Assembly (NCBI GenBank): GCA_034509735.1
Contig: JACGWO010000005.1
Span: forward strand, 20,387,264-20,451,263
DNA: 64,000 nt
DNA from: Sesamum alatum
Lineage: Eukaryota > Streptophyta > Magnoliopsida > Lamiales > Pedaliaceae
Direction: 5' to 3'
Shown piece after piece: positions 33,416 through 45,690 of the stretch (positions within the stretch are counted from its first letter, which is position 1; each line of letters opens with the position of its first letter). Under the pieces are notes generated by a model. The model made no database searches. It saw nothing but the letters and a program-made list of their open reading frames with translations, and was not told the origin of the DNA. The translations under genes and the position numbers were made by a program.

Positions 33416-33621
33416 ATACGATGGATGGCGGAATTAATTACCATTTTTCATCCTCTCAATCTCATCATGCCCTATCCTATGTACGAATGAAACCAGACCT
33501 AAGAGTCACATCTTTAATTAATAAATAAAATATAGCAATATATATACTATTTTTTCGTTGGGTCGCCACCACGTCAATAACTTCATTCTTACTTTCTGGT
33601 CAACTCGGTCTAGCTCCGTTT

Positions 33622-34110
33622 CCATCCTCTTTTTTCTGTCGGCCTACATCCATCAAATATAGCATGGAGAACACTGTAATTTGGCTCACCAAAATGCTCA
33701 TAAGCTTTTGCAACTGGAAATTTCTATAACACAATCACAAATTTCATATGCAACAATCCTTACTTTTATAGTCAACAATTTATCATAAAACACTAAGAAA
33801 TACCTCAAAGATATCCTGCCAAAATTCTATTGGAGCATGCATTGTATTTTCCCATCGGTCCTAATGGATCTCCGGCTGTGAAATTAAATAGTTAAATGTT
33901 TCAAAGCGCTCCCTCAGTTTAATGTAACGGGCATAATTTGCATCAACTGTAAACGCCTCCTTCATGATAAGGTTAACCACCGTCGTTGCATACTCAATTG
34001 CTTTTTTGTTGCCGAAAGAGTCGACGTCCCTACAACCGTTCATGGCCTTGTCCCAAAGTGCGTCAATGAAACACTGATAATGATCTGGAGTCCAAATGGT
34101 AGTGTATAAA
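33622..34110 (-). pseudogene. Myb/SANT-like domain gene fragment (two exons)
   Basis: Exon 1 (about 34110-33806) encodes WTPDHYQCFIDALWDKA, then AIEYATTVVNLIMKEAF, RYIKLRERFETFNYLIS, and after a TAG stop in place of the usual tryptophan, ENTMHAPIEFWQDIFE. Exon 2 (about 33712-33622) encodes VAKAYEHFGEPNYSVLHAIF. Intron borders GT (after GATATCTTTGAG) and AG (in TTATAG) are intact. This is the plant Myb/SANT-like DNA-binding family, close to the second gene of Harbinger transposons and their domesticated relatives. It may be a fragment of either. The premature stop (plus 33862-33864) and missing ends make it a pseudogene. Confidence 0.65.
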
Positions 34111-35321
34111 TGCTTTTATTGAATAGGTGGCGAAATTGCCGGCTTAGGGACATAATTCTAGTAAAACAAATTATAAAATATCAAACAAATACGTAAAATT
34201 ATAAAATACCATACAAACATGTAAAATTATAAAATACCAAATAAATATATAAAATACCTAACTGACAGATTTCTCTAGCTAAGAGGTTATCACTATAAAA
34301 TTACCAACTAAACAAATAATGAAGACAGACCAAAAAAGAAAAAAAACCTAAAGCTGTACAATTTCTCCCAAGCCAAATAATGGCACATCGGCGAAATAAA
34401 ATCACAAACCATATATATTCTCATATTAATCTTTGAAATACTTGAGAAGAAACCCATAAAAAAATGCGACTGGAGTACTTGACACCGAAATAAAACTAAA
34501 ACATCCATTACATATAGGCTCCATACAAGAAGATGCGACGAAAAGCATAGAAGCTTGTACCTGTTTCACGAACAACAAATTCGAGATGGAGAAGCTCAGC
34601 TGCAATTTTCTTTCTTTTTTTTTTTTTTTTTTTTTTTTGTGGAGGAGCTCAGCTGCAATCTCCTCTCTGCGATGTGAGGAAATCAGATTTATATGTGCAG
34701 GTGAAGTTGGTACAAGCCAAAATAATCGAGAGCAAAATAGCCCATATATTTACACCAAAAAGTGGGATGACTCATTGGATAAAATCCACCCCAATTTGAA
34801 AGATAAATAGTAGACAAAATAAGATTTTCGTACCGGGCCAAATTAATAGTACAGGGCTTGACAAAATGGAAATAAACAATGACTTAACAACCTAATCCAA
34901 TATGGTAAACACACCCTTAATTGACTGAGGTTTACAGGAAGTGTAAAGGAGTTAGAGTACCTACTTTTTGTTGACAAAATATATATTTATCAAAATACCC
35001 TAAGTATATTTATTTTTATATAAAATGACCATCTCTTTAACTTTTCCTATCTGAAATGTTCTATTCATGCATGTTTATAATTAATAAAAGTTATTTAAGA
35101 AAATATCAATTATTACAAATTATTTATTTTTTTCTTCTCTTTCATATAATTAATAAAAATAATAAAGATTTAAGCTATACACATGCATCGAATGTGCTTC
35201 GATAGCTAACTATTAATTAAGGCTTTACTTCCAGTATAATAATCACTCCAATAGCATAATTGAACTTGAATGACCGTGCGGTGTTTTTATTTTTCCCTTT
35301 TTTTTTGAACTTTTTCAAGAA
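34111..35321. other. Spacer, right part; no gene; one Helitron-like 3' end
   Basis: AT-rich, with a T run at about 34617-34639. Near 35170-35211 is a tail like those at 31.8-32.5 kb (hairpin CACATGCATCGAATGTG, then CTAAC). I see no coding sequence. Confidence 0.45.
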
Positions 35322-38300
35322 AATCTGAAATCGACTCAATTGTCGTTATTAGTTGTTCTTTCTTTTTGGGTAAATTACAACGAGCACCTTTGAAATTTGA
35401 CATAATTACACATACCCTTCATTGTTTAAGAAATCACCAATACCCCTTAATTTTAACTATCGTCAACAACTAGCTCAATCCATTAATTTTCTTTAAATTT
35501 TCATCTATTTTTTATGGTGGACTGATCAAATGTCTTTGTAGATTATTAATTATAGTTTTAATTATTTTTATAATTTACCATGTCCGATCGTATTTTATAA
35601 TTTTCAAAAAATAAAAGAGTACAACAAGAACAAAATTTATAATTTCATACATCCATTCAAAATTTATGTAATTTCATTAAACATTTAAAAAGTATTAATA
35701 ATTTTTCAATCAACAAAAAGTATTCATAATTTTATTAAAATTTTCATACCTTGATAATCACGATTTTTGTTTACAAAAGTTGCTCCACATTACATCAGCG
35801 TACCAATGCTTTTGTTGTGTCAATAATATTTTAAGTTGATTTTCTTTTGTTTCTTCTTTTTTTTTTAAATCTAATTTGTTGGTTAAATATTTTATTCTTT
35901 TTTTATATATATTTTCAAAATGTGAAAGGTTATTAATTTATTATATGCATGCAGAGATGGGGTGTCTATCAATTTTCATCAATTATTTATTTTATCTTCA
36001 ATTTTTTATTTAATTAGACAAAAGTATATAATAAAATTTTAAATTATGCATACGTGTATTTCTTGATTCTATCAAAATAAAAAAGTACTGTGTGCTTAAT
36101 ATTATTTTTTACAAATACAAAAATATTTTTTATTCTTGGTAAATGTTGTTTAATGCTGTCAGTAACTATACATAAATTTAGTGACAAAAATCTTATACTT
36201 TATCATAATAATAAATTTATAATTGTAATAATGACAATTATTTTCATCTTTTCATTATAGTGACATGAATGCGTCATGTGTCTGTGATAGATTATAGATG
36301 ACATTGATGGGGGCATGAGGTACTAAAAAGCACGACTTTACATATATATAAATATTGGTCGTCCTGTCATGTTATTTCTACATTTTAAAATATGTAAATT
36401 ATATTAATTAGCAGTTAAGTTAATATAAAATTTTAAAAATTGAATAAGTTATTTATTTTATTAATTGAAGAATATTTTTTTGGAATCATAAAAATTAATG
36501 TAGCAGTGTCAAAATCATCAATTTATATCTATAATATTACTTTTTTTTTATAATAGTATATATATATATATAGACAGAGAGATATTTAAATAAGAGTATG
36601 AGTCAGAGGTCCCATTGAAATTGTACGAAGGGAATATGTATCGGAAAGTGAAGCACACAAAGGCATAAAAAGCGTGTTTTGCTAGTAGAAATTTGGGGTA
36701 CATATCATTAACAATGTTGTCTAGATAAAAGTTTTGGGATGTGTCACGTACGCGTCATTATTGTACTGTGTTTGGTTTGATTTATGTTTAAAAATTTATA
36801 AACTTATATATATTTTTATGAAATATTTATGCAACTATAAATATTAGATTTTATTTTATAGTAGATTTTGGAAGTGTTTCGATGAAATAAAATTATGACC
36901 ATTATAATTAATTAATATAATCTACATTGAAAGAATTTCTGAAAATCTAGCCTGCTTGTTATGTTTTTATTTTTAGTTTTCAGTAAAAAATAGTATTTTC
37001 AATTTGTGTAGATTTTCATGTGCAATGTGAATATATTTGGATTAGTTAATTATATTGTGTTTTATATTAGATTGTGATGTCAACTCATTATATTTTTAAT
37101 GGGAATGCGTATAAATATATTTTTATTTTAATTATTATTTTAAAAACTGAAAAAAAAATGAAAACATAAACAAACATGTAACTTTTTTACTTAATTTTAT
37201 TTCAACTAGGATATCAGATTTTATTGATATTTTTACTACTAACATTGAAGACCGGTATTACCATCTTTTTTATTTACATAATGAAAGGGTAAAGTAAGTC
37301 GAAGTCAGAAATTAATAATTGAGGCCTTGTTTGTTTGTTTGCTTGAAAATGACATTTTTTTTTTTGGGAATTTAATTCCCGTTATCATATATTTTTTTGG
37401 TAAATAGTTTTAAGAAACAGAAAAAGAAATAAAATTCAAAAAACTGAAAATAAATGTAGAAAATTCTAGTAATTTAAAATCAGATATTATAATGGGATTT
37501 GTTTTATATTCCTAAATATGCCAATAAAATTATTTTGGACAATATTAAACTTATTTGTATATATATATATATATATATATTATTCTTTTTCATATGTAGC
37601 ATACCAAACAATTTCTTAAACATTGATTGATTTCCCTATTAAATACATTGTTCTATCCAAACATTTGCAATGTAATAGAATTTCTAACAATCAAATTTCT
37701 TGCAAATTTATTTCGAGTATCATATTCATATTCCAATCTCGACAAAAAAAATAGGTGTAAGACTATAAGATGAGTTCTGATTGGTTCGATCAAGAGAAGA
37801 TTAATTTATATTAAGAGTTGTTATTGACTCAGGTTGATCTCATCATGTGTTGGTTTTTCAGCACGGGTATTATCATCTCGCATTGGAGATGAATTCAAAC
37901 CTCTCCCGACAAGTTGGCAAGAATCCGTTTTAGGGACTTGGTAATGCTGCCCATGAGATTGTATCCACATAAGCTATCAACCGATAGATTATCATCATAA
38001 TACATTAATCTAACGATTCACAACTCATGTGATATGAATTCACATGGACGATACCGAATTTTTCCGTTTCAGGATCCAATTCGCTTATCACCAGATAAAA
38101 TTTAATAAATTCATTAATTAGAACACCCAAACAAATGATTAAGAGATGGATGTACATTACAAGCACCACTCTCCCAATATAATTTTGTAATTAAAGCTAA
38201 CATTATGTTGAATCAATCAATGTACTATAAAGAAGCTTTACATATTTAAATAAAGGTGAAGATTAATATATGAATTGTCCCATAATTAAGATGACTAATG

Positions 38301-38582
38301 AAAGTGATTACCCACTAATTAAAGTGCTAATCAAGATTGTGATTAGCTGTTCAGGTAAGTTGGAAGACGGGAAACAAGAGCTGAGGTTGTCGGGATAAAC
38401 ATGACACCTTTAAATTAATATTTTAATTAATTAAGCCCAATCAGAAACAACTCACCTTCAGAGAATCATTCAATTAAATATTTAATTTACCAGATCATCA
38501 GAATCTCTCCAAGATCAAGACGGTCATCTAATGGTCACTACACGTTAAGTGCACAATCCCAAGACGCTATAATTAACAGATA

Positions 38583-38614
<32 letters not shown>

Positions 38615-39267
38615 TTGAGTAAATAATTGTTACTATTAAAATTATATGAATTTATTATTATGAAAAAATAAATTTTTGTGTCACTTAATAAATGTATAAT
38701 TAATGATAATATCAAATTTTGTTACTTTAACTTTTTTTCAATCGTTAATCTTTTTCTTTTCTTTTTGTGTAGTAAGAGTTTTGGCAAAAATGCTAGTTTG
38801 AATTGGATTTAGTTTTTAAACTCATACTAGTATATAATAATTGTATTATATTTCTCATATAATTATATAGTTTATTTATAGGTTTAAAAAATAACTATCA
38901 TATGACAAGTGTAATATTCCATTCCAAATGGATTACGAATTGATATGATAAGAGACATATAAGTTTTGATCAAAAAATTTAAGTGTATTTATTGGATATA
39001 ATCACATATATCAAAATAATTGAATGGTCCCGGTGAGTTCATACCAATTAGGATTTGTGATGCATCGGCCTTGAGTCGTAAGCTTTCTTCTTAGAAGACT
39101 TGTACAGAAGATGCTGTTGATCGGCGGAGAATAGGGCTCGAAAGAGAAGTCGACAATTTTAATCTATTGTTTTAAAAGAATCTTTACTTATTTATCTAAT
39201 AAATGGGTATTATTTATTTAATTTATCTTTATTTTAAAATTATTTTAAATTTTGTCTTTGTTTTCAT

Positions 39268-39619
39268 CACTGAATTTTTATTCTGAGACGGAGACAAAGA
39301 CGTATTTATCAAAAAATTAAAATTCAAAATAAAAAAAAACTTCAAAATCCATCTTTAATTCCGTCTCAAAATTTGGGATTCAGAGACCGAAATTTTCGTT
39401 TTAAATTTTTCATTCTATTATCAAATTAATCAGAGACAAAATAAAAATCATAATTTTATTTTTCAAAAAAATTTATCTGTCAAAAGCTCCGTCTTTATAT
39501 TATAGCTTAATTTTATAATTTGAAAATTTGGAATATATTTTGTTTCTAAATCCGTCTTTGAAAGATGAAATTTGTTGACGGAATTCTTTCCGTCTCTGAA
39601 AGCCTGCTCTCTTGTAGTT
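39268..39619. mobile_element. CACTA-type MITE, about 350 bp, arm B only
   Basis: The left end is CACTGAATTTTTATTCTGAG followed by GACGG; the right end on the complement reads AACTACAAGAGAGCAGGC then TTTCAGAGACGG. CACTACAAGA...GACGG is the classic plant CACTA terminus, here slightly decayed on both sides. Arm A has a deletion spanning this element and flanking sequence, so its absence there is not an empty site. Confidence 0.6.
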
Positions 39620-39952
39620 TTCATGTGAAATCGCACAATTGGGAGGAATTTTATAAGTAGCCTCCTTACATGCAACAAGTATAACTTTTGCTACATTAAT
39701 ATCTATCTTTTGATTACCTGATTTAAGCATTGAAGGACAATAACGGGGTCTCCAGTATGATTCTAATAGCGATTTGTTTTGTAGGCTTATAGCTAAGAGA
39801 ATCAAGTCGTATTTTACTCTTTAAAACTTAGATCTATTTCACCTCCTATCAAAATCCCGTGTTGAGTTAATAGAGATACATTAATTTTAGCTTATGAATT
39901 TTCATTTAACTATAAGCATGTGATTTTTAGATGTAGCGGTGAAGGAAAGAAC

Positions 39953-40299
39953 ATAAAAATTGCAATTTACAACCTATAATTTATTCCATTTGTAATTTTG
40001 ATCTCATTATTTTATGACTCAACAAATTTAATTCCACAAGTAAAAAATGTTGTAGTTTACGTTCCATCAACATTTTTCGTTAAATTGTTAACAAATGGAG
40101 CACGTGCCAAGCACATGCTCTATTAACTTTGTTTCTTAAGTTAACGGTTCATCCGTTAATAATTTAATGAAAAGTGCTGATGGGATGTAAATTGTAAATT
40201 TTTTTGAACTTGTGGGACTAAATTTGCTGAGTTGTAAAATAATGAAATCAAAATCACAAATAAAAAAGTTGTGGAACGTAAAAATTACAATTTTTCCAG
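39953..40299. mobile_element. Arm B counterpart of the Mutator-like MITE
   Basis: This is the reverse-complement match of 20522-20867, with AAAATTGCAATTTAC at one end and AAATTACAATTTTTCC at the other. Its presence in both arms shows insertion before duplication. Confidence 0.65.
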
Positions 40300-40440
40300 A
40301 AAAGAACATTTACCATAATACAATATAAACCAAAGTATCATTCACATTCCAATTGATATATAAAAAAAACTTTCAAAACTGCAAACTACAATCGGAGTTG
40401 CTTCTATTTTTCCATATAAATCATTAGTTTTATCCCATTG

Positions 40441-40735
40441 CACTAGAATAGATATAATTTTTTCTCTACAATTAATTACTACGAGCAACGGTCATTATTA
40501 TTAGCTGTTAGTTTTACAAGTGACGCCAAATATTAACCATAGCTAAAATCAAATAAATATTTTGGTCATAGTTAAAATCATGATAAATATTGATTAACTA
40601 TGATAAAAAATTAAATTTTCACATTGATTATTTCGCATCGATTTTGTTTAATAGTAATTGATAATACTGTTTACCGCGATTTTATAGTCGTAATGATTTG
40701 TAATGTAACGAAAATTAATTTTTTTATAGCATCGA
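40441..40735. mobile_element. Arm B counterpart of the CACTA-type MITE
   Basis: It starts CACTAGAATAGATAT; the other end is degraded near TATAGCATCGAG. It matches 19836-20109 on the complement. Confidence 0.5.
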
Positions 40736-41855
40736 GAATTTATAGGATAAAAACAAGTGGGCACATTTCAACTACATACCAAACTTTAGTGCATTTACAG
40801 AGATTCGGTAATAAAAAAAAAAAAAAAAAAAAAAAAAGGGATTCCTCGAATTTTTTGCTCTTTACCTCACAAACTCTTGCATTCACTCAAGGGATGGTCA
40901 CCTGTATGTTCAATAAGAGAAACATTTATTCAAAATTAAAATACAATAAAACAACTAATATAAGTATCATAAAATTTTTGTTTGGAAACAAGGCGCACTT
41001 AAAGTCGAATAACAACATATCAAAATTTTAGGTATATATAGAACAGTACAAAAAATAATGTTATTAGCAACAACATAAATTTGTTATAATTGAACTGAGG
41101 AGTTTATTGTTAATTTATTTTATCAACAAACTTAGCAGAAAAATATTTACTTGATAATTTACTCATTGTTAATTTTAGTATCGAATATTGTTGCTACAGA
41201 ATTTGCTAGAAATGTACTAATGATATTTGCTAGTAAAATTTTGGGAGGAAGTGTTTAAATTTTTTGCCAAAGGCAATTGTAACACAAATTTTGCGTATCT
41301 AAATTTATTGAAAAAGAAAAATATTACAAATGGATATTTCAATTTAATTGGATATTTTGTGGGTACATTTAAAATCTCTATTTGAGACATCTAATTTTTC
41401 ATTTTAATAAAGCGATATTTGATTTAGAAACCTCAAATGTGGAACTTGACGTTTTAATCTCCTGCAACATTAACTTCGATCTTCAATAATGTTAATTTGG
41501 GGTCTTTTGACTTATTTCCAAATTAAATGCTATAAACATGGAATGTTTGATTTGAACTTTGGGCATTTCTTGGTGGATTTGTGATTTTATAACATTAATC
41601 AGCGGTCTTTCGACTTGTTCTCGAATCAAACGTTGAAATTTAATGGTCTCTGCATCGAAGGCCTTGATTTTCACTAGAAGAAATATGATTTCTTTATCAT
41701 AGTTAATTATCATGGTTCAAAGTGAGAAATCAAGGTGGAGTTTAATTAACAACAACTGAGCAACAATGATTAGCCGTAACCAATTTTTTGCCATGGTTAA
41801 ATTCATGTCAAATGTTGATTAATCGTGGTCAAAACTTAAGTTTTCGTATCGATTT

Positions 41856-42440
41856 TGTTGACGTTGAAATATTTTGAAATAAATACCAATTAAAGCCCAA
41901 ATAAATTGATTAATAATTGGGTTTCAAAATAATGGTCTGATGTGGGGAAAAGCGAGGCCTCTTCGTATCTGTATTAAAAAGGATATACGAGGTGGGGGCC
42001 AGACTTCGCACAAAAATAATTGGAAGTAAACGAGGTCGAAGGACGAGGGCCGAATGAGGTGGAGTCGGAAGGAGATCTTAAACGAGGTAAAATACAAAGA
42101 AGACCTATCGAAGGGACTAACGGGGCGGCCTTGGTGATCCAGAACGACCCATACCTACGAGGCAATCTGATGATCTACTAGAGGATCTAGCAAGTGGCCA
42201 AGTAGGAAGCCTCGTATCTAAGAAACAACAAGGGGATCCGAGGACGCCTGATAAGACTGGCAAGCAACATTTCCGCAAGTGGCCCAAGTGGGAAGGCCAC
42301 GTAACTAGGGTGATGCATGTACTAGGGACCTCGTAGTACGAAGTAGACCCTTTCCGCGTTTAGTATAAATATCCCATAAACCAAGCTAGAAAAGGCAAAC
42401 TGTTTTAAGGATTCATCACCTGTCGATTCTTACAACATCA
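41856..42440 (+). repeat. LTR of the truncated Tat element
   Basis: This 585-bp LTR has its end fixed by the adjacent primer site and its start by loss of arm homology. It contains GAGGTCGAAGGACGAGG-type GC-richer sequence and a TATA box (TATAAATA, 42364-42371). There is no second copy in the window. Confidence 0.75.
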
Positions 42441-42443
42441 AAT

Positions 42444-42461
42444 TGGCGCCGTCTGTGGGAA
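42444..42461 (+). other. Primer binding site
   Basis: TGGCGCCGTCTGTGGGAA lies three bases after the LTR and is identical to the sites at 16302-16319 (complement) and nearly so at 57383. Confidence 0.85.
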
Positions 42462-42479
42462 GAGGAAAAAAAAGGTAAG

Positions 42480-43000
42480 GAAGCAAGTAGTATTGAGGTC
42501 TAGGGAAGAAGAAGTGGAAGAAGAAACGGAGCATCTACCAGCTATAGGGAACACGGACGGGGAAGATGGGGGGGAGCCCTCAGGAAATAGAACCCGCAAT
42601 AGTCCAAGGTATGCTAGAATGGAGGACATCAAAGTATTGTTAGAAGAAGCCACTGAAAGAGGAGCCCAAGCAGCTTTCCGATTGATGAGGGAGCAGGAAG
42701 TAGCCCGCGCACGATCACCTTCACCTGGAGATTCCCGACGAAGAGAACGGGAGAACTCGATAGGGAGCAGTCATGCCCCTCAGCGGCAACTGCCTAAACC
42801 TCCCAAAGAAGCACAATAAGTACCCCTAGAAGATCTGCGCATTGAGTCCTTGCGCAAAGATGTGGGTGAACTAAGAAAGCAAATAACGTCCGGTTCATTG
42901 CACATCAGAAGGGGCAGCCCCTTTACTTGATGGGAGGGATCTGCTTCAGAAGTTCGAGTATTACGTGATGCTTTACAAAGACCTAATGGGTTAAAAGTTT
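42480..43000 (+). pseudogene. Tat gag N-terminal fragment
   Basis: An open frame to 42819 is rich in Glu and Arg (RSREEEVEEETEH, EDIKVLLEEATERGAQ, RARSPSPGDSRRRER) and then stops. The following frame keeps RKDVGELRKQI and, near 42950-43000, RVLRDALQRPNGLKVYNG, which resembles the entry to the gag core of gypsy elements. No ATG lies near the expected place, and the core itself is absent. It is identified mainly by position after the primer site. Confidence 0.6.
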
Positions 43001-43084
43001 ACAACGGTAGGTCAAATATTTTTAATAAGGAAAACTCATAATTTTAAGATTCTTATTTAGTATCTAATTTTGTATTGTTGTAAC

Positions 43085-43527
43085 ATGTGTTAGATAAATA
43101 TTATTTGGTGGATGCAGGCTATATGAATGATCTGGGTTTTCTTGCCCCCTATAGAGCAACACATTATCACTTGAATGAGTGGAAAGAAAACACTCCAACA
43201 AACTTTAAAGAGTTGTTCAATCTTTGACACTCTTTTGCAAGAAATGCAATTGAAAGAACTTTCCGTTTGTTAAAGAAGCGATGGGCTATTGTACGTACTG
43301 CATGTTTTTATAATGTACAATCTCAAATTAGTACTATAAATGCTTGTTGCATTTTGCAGAATTTTATACGCGGAGAGATGCCAACAGATCCCTTATTGGA
43401 TGAAATGGATCGAGAATTAGAAAGTAATAATAGAATAGAAGATGATGATTCTTACAATGCAGAGCAAATAACAATTGTGAGGAATACAAATGAATGGACA
43501 ACATTTCGAGATGATTTGGCTAGCTAG
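43085..43527 (+). pseudogene. Harbinger transposase, C-terminal part
   Basis: This enzyme cuts and moves the element. The frame shows KYYLVDAGYMND with one catalytic aspartate (43090-43130), GFLAPYRATHYHL, then after a stop (about 43225) RNAIERTFRLLKKRWAIV with the catalytic glutamate. It ends TNEWTTFRDDLAS at 43527. The residues match DDE_Tnp_4 transposases of plant PIF/Harbinger elements. The N-terminal half with the first aspartate is missing, and a TGA replaces the arginine expected before HSFARNAIE. It cannot be active. Confidence 0.88.
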
Positions 43528-44139
43528 ACATATGTTTGAGGACTATCAAGCTTGGCATGACAAGCCATTTAGATTTTTTTTGTCTTTATTTTATTTTGGT
43601 TTTGCAAATATTTTTTTCCCTTTTTTTTTTCATGTATACAAGCAAAATATTTCATAGTGCATCTTTTGTGGGATTCTTGATGAAATATTATATATATATA
43701 TATATATATAGTTCTATTTTATCATTCTTTAACTATGACAATGCCTATTGTTTTTACATCAAGAACTTGTGACATGAATATTAGAATGTGAATGTGATAT
43801 TCTTGAATAACTTTGTTATAATATATTGATTTCTTGAATTGAAAATATATATAACAAATAAATGAATTTTACTAGCAAGATGAAGAAGGGAGTAACAACT
43901 TCAAACAAAGGCAGAGCGGGATTTATTGATGTGCAAACATCTGTTGGTACCTTTATTCTTGGTGGTACTTCAACTAATACCTCCAATGAAGGTAATTTTC
44001 TTACAACTTTGATACTTTTGAGTTCAAATAAGTGCTTGATATGCAGACTATTTATGGTTTAACTATTTGTTTTAAATATCTAAAATTCTTAATTTAAATT
44101 ATTACATATTGTTAGTTTTTTTTTTTTTCTAGAAACAAT

Positions 44140-45109
44140 ATGTTTCTTGGAACAAAGAGATGGACAACAATTTGACAAAGGTTTTGACAGATCAAATGAC
44201 TCAAGGAAATAAGTGTGATGGTGATACTTGGAAGTCGCAAGCATTGCAAGTTGCGGTGACTTACTTAAACTCAAGTTAGATGTTAAATTGACGAAAGATA
44301 ACATGAAAAATAGACTCAAAAAATTGGAAGAAATAGTATAGTGTTGTGTCAGATGTTCAAACTAAGCAAAGTGGTTTCACGTGGGATGATGGGCAAAAAA
44401 TGATCATACTCACATAAGATGAATAGAGTTCTTGGGCTGCATATGTTGAGGTAAGTCATGTTAAGTTTTTTGTTAGATTTGTTGTTCTTGTTTTGTTAAC
44501 TCCTTTTATTACTTTTTTTGTACAGTTAAGTTTTTATTATGTTCAATATTTGATTGCAGTAATTGGAGTTCCTTTTCTATGTTCACTAATGTATTTAACT
44601 TATTTGATTTCTATGCAGTCACATGCAGATGCAAAAGGCATGCAAAATAAAATGATTGAACATTGGGATGATTTTGTTCTTTTGTGTGGAAAAGATAGAG
44701 CAACGGATCAAGGTGCTGAAACTTTTGAAAAAGGTGTTGAAGCAATGGGTGAGGAAGAGGAAACTAAAGTAAATTCAGCTCCTATAATAGGAGCAAGAGC
44801 ACGACCATCAAGCTCAACAGATTCCGTGCCTAACAAGAAAAAAAATTGAGAAAAGATTCTCTGGTTGAAGCTGTTGCTATGGTAGCTACTTCATTTCAAG
44901 ATTTTTTGGCTAGCAAGAAAAAGAATGAAGAGAAACCAACTGGTGTTGAGATACATGCAGTTGCCTCTATGATACCGGGACTTACTAGTAATGAAGTGTT
45001 CAAAGCTGTCTGGAAGTTAATGAATGAGGATATAGAAGAGTTTAAATTATTGAAATCTCTTCCAGATGAACATAAAAGAGATTGGATATACTTTCTCATT
45101 GATTCTTGA
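44140..45109 (+). pseudogene. Harbinger Myb/SANT-like second gene
   Basis: In these elements the second protein binds DNA and helps bring transposase to the nucleus. Exon-like piece 1 (44140-44275) encodes YVSWNKEMDNNLTKVLTDQM and GDTWKSQALQVAVTYL, the Myb/SANT start, and then hits stops. Piece 2 (about 44618-44849) has KMIEHWDDFVLLCGKDRATDQ and AEGFE-like GAETFEKGVEAM. Piece 3 (44846-45109) ends RDWIYFLIDS. Intron-like sequence separates the first two. Frames are broken between 44275 and 44600. Confidence 0.75.
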
Positions 45110-45690
45110 TTGTTTTAGATTGAACTTTGGTCTAGAATTTTGATGATGAAGATCTCTTTGAAAGCATCATGATTTTTTCTTATTTTTAATTGAATTTGTT
45201 CCTTGAATTGGTCTTTATTTTAACAAGATGCTTATTTTAGAGCATAATGAATAAATGTTACTATTACAGGTTTTAATTTGTCGTGCCTTTAATTAATTGA
45301 TTATGTTTCCCCCACAATTTAATATTTAATTGTGCTTTGTAGGATATTATAATAGAATATTTTTATTGCTCATGTATAAAATTATAATTATTGTTCTTGT
45401 TATTGATTTATATTTTTTTGTATATAAATTACTTCTTTAATAAAAATAATAAGGCTTATATTTCGTATTGTTATTAGTTATTGTAGAATAACAAAGTAAA
45501 GAGAACATTGAAGATTTGAAATAATTTAGAATCATTAGCCAAATAATAACTTTGAAATCCATGAATTTGAAATTCTTAGTACAAATTTCTTGTAATTCCA
45601 AATAACGGATTTCAAATCCAAGGAATTTGAAATCTATTCATTTTAAGTCCTTAGCCAAATCCAAATCCCTCCTCCCTAACGCAACCTAAA

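Larger units (their letters stand above)
35322..41855 (-). repeat. Arm B of the large inverted duplication; no gene
   Basis: This is the reverse complement of arm A without the Tat insertion, the hAT element, the tandem duplication and the MITE at 20193. It retains a stretch (about 39200-39700) that arm A has lost. The arm ends abruptly at the LTR start at 41856. A run of A residues lies at 40810-40838. Short open frames in it are not conserved in arm A. Confidence 0.88.
41856..43010 (+). mobile_element. 5' part of a third Tat element (LTR, primer site, partial gag)
   Basis: It begins at TGTTGACG (41856; TGACG at 41859 is possible) where arm B homology stops. The LTR ends CAACATCA at 42440, then comes the primer site and a gag-like frame. 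At about 43010 the sequence changes to PIF/Harbinger. No right LTR of this family is found in the window, so the element lost its remainder by deletion or recombination. Confidence 0.8.
43070..45690 (+). mobile_element. 3' part of a PIF/Harbinger DNA transposon
   Basis: It holds the C-terminal part of the DDE transposase followed, in the same direction, by the Myb/SANT-like second gene, the two-gene layout of PIF/Harbinger. The right end (about 45530-45690) has repeated GGATTTGAAATCCAA-like subterminal words typical of the family. The 5' half is missing and the left side joins a Tat gag fragment. The exact right terminus is unsure. Confidence 0.8.

Noticed and set aside
34617..34639. LINE or SINE tail at the T run
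   Set aside because: No flanking duplication and no element body next to it.
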